From positions 1-5,414 of the forward strand of contig JAPLKY010000284.1 of the NCBI GenBank assembly GCA_026387805.1: a stretch of 5,414 nucleotides of DNA, in the 5' to 3' direction. This document shows, one piece after another, positions 4,909 to 5,414 of the stretch. How positions within the stretch are numbered: position 1 is the first letter of the stretch; each line of letters starts with the position of its first letter. Under the pieces are notes generated by a model. The model made no database searches and was not told the origin of the DNA. It saw nothing but the letters and a program-made list of their open reading frames with translations. Position numbers and translations under genes: made by a program. Origin of the DNA: Candidatus Krumholzibacteriia bacterium (GTDB lineage Bacteria; Krumholzibacteriota; Krumholzibacteriia; Krumholzibacteriales; Krumholzibacteriaceae).

Positions 4909-4942
4909 TACTCTTTTGAAAAAAGCGCGGGAGATATCCCGG

Positions 4943-5018
4943 GCTGGCGTAGCTCAATCGGTAGAGCAACTGATTTGTAATCAGTAGGTTGGGGGTTCAA
5001 TTCCCTTCGCCAGCTCCA
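4943..5018 (+). tRNA. tRNA-Thr, anticodon TGT
   Basis: A complete cloverleaf of 76 nt with CCA encoded. The acceptor GCTGGCG pairs perfectly with CGCCAGC, the discriminator is T, and the D stem is GCTC/GAGC. The anticodon stem ACTGA/TCAGT encloses loop TTTGTAA with anticodon TGT at 4976-4978. The T arm is GGGGG/CCCTT around TTCAATT, with two G-U pairs. TGT reads ACA and other ACN codons depending on modification. It is the first tRNA of the cluster. Confidence 0.97.
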
Positions 5019-5142
5019 GAAAGCTCGATGAGGCCGGGTATACGTTTTTCTTCTCTTAATTGAGAAAAAAACAAAGCGAGAAAGGCCCATAAGGGAGTTT
5101 TTTGCTTTTCGGGGCCGATTTTTCTGTTGAATGGGAGATCCT
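5019..5142 (+). other. AT-rich 124-nt spacer between tRNA-Thr and tRNA-Tyr
   Basis: This is much longer than the other spacers in the cluster (44 and 47 nt). It contains a small hairpin TTCTC/GAGAA (5051-5055 with 5062-5066) in a U/A-rich stretch, and competing weak stems. GGCCC (5084-5088) can pair with GGGCC (5112-5116), followed by five Ts; CCC ATAA GGG (5086-5095) is followed by six Ts. Such sequence suits precursor cleavage or partial termination. No gene is seen. Confidence 0.45.
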
Positions 5143-5227
5143 GGGGAGGTTCCCGAGCGGTCAAAGGGAACAGACTGTAAATCTGTCGCCGAAGGCTTCG
5201 GAGGTTCGAATCCTCCCCTCCCCACCA
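5143..5227 (+). tRNA. tRNA-Tyr, anticodon GTA
   Basis: An 85-nt class II tRNA with CCA encoded. The acceptor GGGGAGG pairs with CCTCCCC and the discriminator is A. The anticodon stem ACAGA/TCTGT encloses loop CTGTAAA with anticodon GTA at 5177-5179. A long variable arm (CCGAAGGCTTCGG region) and a T arm GGAGG/CCTCC follow. The long variable arm in tRNA-Tyr is a bacterial and organellar trait, which supports a bacterial source. Confidence 0.97.
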
Positions 5228-5271
5228 GGAACCTGTAGAGCGGAATGAGCGACTGATCGTTTATGCATTTA

Positions 5272-5347
5272 GCGGGAATAGCTCAGTTGGTAGAGCATCA
5301 GCCTTCCAAGCTGAGGGTCGCGGGTTCAAGTCCCGTTTCCCGCTCCA
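5272..5347 (+). tRNA. tRNA-Gly, anticodon TCC
   Basis: A complete 76-nt cloverleaf with CCA encoded. The acceptor GCGGGAA pairs with TTCCCGC and the discriminator is T, as is usual for bacterial tRNA-Gly. The anticodon stem TCAGC/GCTGA encloses loop CTTCCAA with anticodon TCC at 5305-5307, reading GGA and GGG. It is third in the cluster, 44 nt after tRNA-Tyr. Confidence 0.97.
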
Positions 5348-5372
5348 ATATGTGGACCAGATATGTGGACCA
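5348..5372 (+). repeat. Tandem 12-bp repeat in a tRNA spacer
   Basis: ATATGTGGACCA occurs at 5348-5359 and again at 5361-5372, separated by one G. The second copy also forms a tiny inverted repeat ATATG/CATAT around TGGAC. It lies immediately after the CCA of tRNA-Gly, so it would be trimmed from the precursor. Confidence 0.7.
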
Positions 5373-5394
5373 TATATAACGAACAGGACGGGTG

Positions 5395-5414
5395 GCCCAC
5401 GTAGCTCAGTCGGT
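5395..5414 (+). tRNA. Partial tRNA, 5' end only, probably tRNA-Thr(GGT)
   Basis: The last 20 bases read GCCCACG, TA, GCTC, AGTCGGT, which is an acceptor strand, the T8-A9 pair, a D-stem strand and the start of the D loop. The anticodon is beyond the window. Identity as tRNA-Thr(GGT) is inferred only from conserved order, since Thr(TGT)-Tyr-Gly(TCC)-Thr(GGT)-tuf is the E. coli arrangement. Confidence 0.8.

Larger units (their letters stand above)
4463..4942. other. 480-bp gene-free divergent control region
   Basis: No convincing protein gene lies here. The open frames are short, lack ribosome binding sites and have no recognisable content. Base composition is visibly more AT-rich than in the flanking genes. 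The region holds back-to-back promoters for the exosortase locus (minus) and the tRNA operon (plus), a nested inverted repeat between them, a minus-strand intrinsic terminator with a possible antiterminator, further hairpins, and short direct and inverted repeats. These are listed separately. Confidence 0.8.

Noticed and set aside
4908..5225. A 105-codon minus-strand frame containing RRELNPQPTDYKSVALPIELRQ
   Set aside because: This is the translation of the antisense strand of the tRNA genes. The same peptide-like strings recur in databases as spurious proteins for that reason.
1..5414. CRISPR array, transposase, integrase or attachment site
   Set aside because: No regularly spaced repeats, transposase motifs or duplicated tRNA 3' ends were found. 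The tRNA cluster is intact, with no integrated element within the window.

Overview
The window reads as a GC-rich bacterial chromosome segment. The tRNAs carry encoded CCA ends, the tRNA-Tyr has the long variable arm typical of bacteria, and genes have Shine-Dalgarno sites. An exosortase with its own C-terminally tagged substrate implies a diderm. The phylum cannot be fixed from this sequence. The style of the secreted protein would suit FCB-group or related candidate phyla, but that is a guess.

Layout. (1) Positions 1-2446, plus strand: the 3' end of an M42-family metallopeptidase, a complete cysteinyl-tRNA synthetase (cysS), and a GNAT acetyltransferase, tightly packed as a probable operon. 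(2) Positions 2361-4462, minus strand: a compact exosortase locus. In transcription order it holds a secreted, cysteine-rich protein with a C-terminal sorting signal (3476-4462), an exosortase with a C95-R136-H155 catalytic set (2861-3427), and a small polytopic membrane protein overlapping it by ATGA (2361-2864). The last protein looks like an exosortase relative that has lost all catalytic residues. Its 3' end overlaps the convergent GNAT gene by 86 bp. (3) Positions 4463-4942: a gene-free divergent control region. (4) Positions 4943-5414, plus strand: tRNA-Thr(TGT), tRNA-Tyr(GTA), tRNA-Gly(TCC) and the first 20 nt of a fourth tRNA. This is the gene order that precedes tuf in E. coli (thrU-tyrU-glyT-thrT-tufB), so the fourth is probably tRNA-Thr(GGT), with tuf next.

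The control region holds the least expected signals. Two good sigma-70-type promoters stand back to back, separated by a nested inverted repeat. The minus-strand promoter (TTGACC-18-TATCAT) would give the exosortase locus a leader of roughly 315 nt. About 90 nt into that leader is a textbook intrinsic terminator: 13 bp stem, 4-nt loop, seven Ts. Its four G-U pairs fold well only in minus-strand RNA. An upstream 8-bp hairpin has a 3' arm that can also pair with the 5' arm of the terminator, which is the geometry of an attenuator or riboswitch. The alternative is a terminated small RNA of about 127 nt followed by a separate, weaker promoter for the substrate gene.

Taken together, the best candidate for something undescribed is a three-gene exosortase module with an unusual sorting signal (VPLFTTP), a pseudo-exosortase partner, and RNA-level control.
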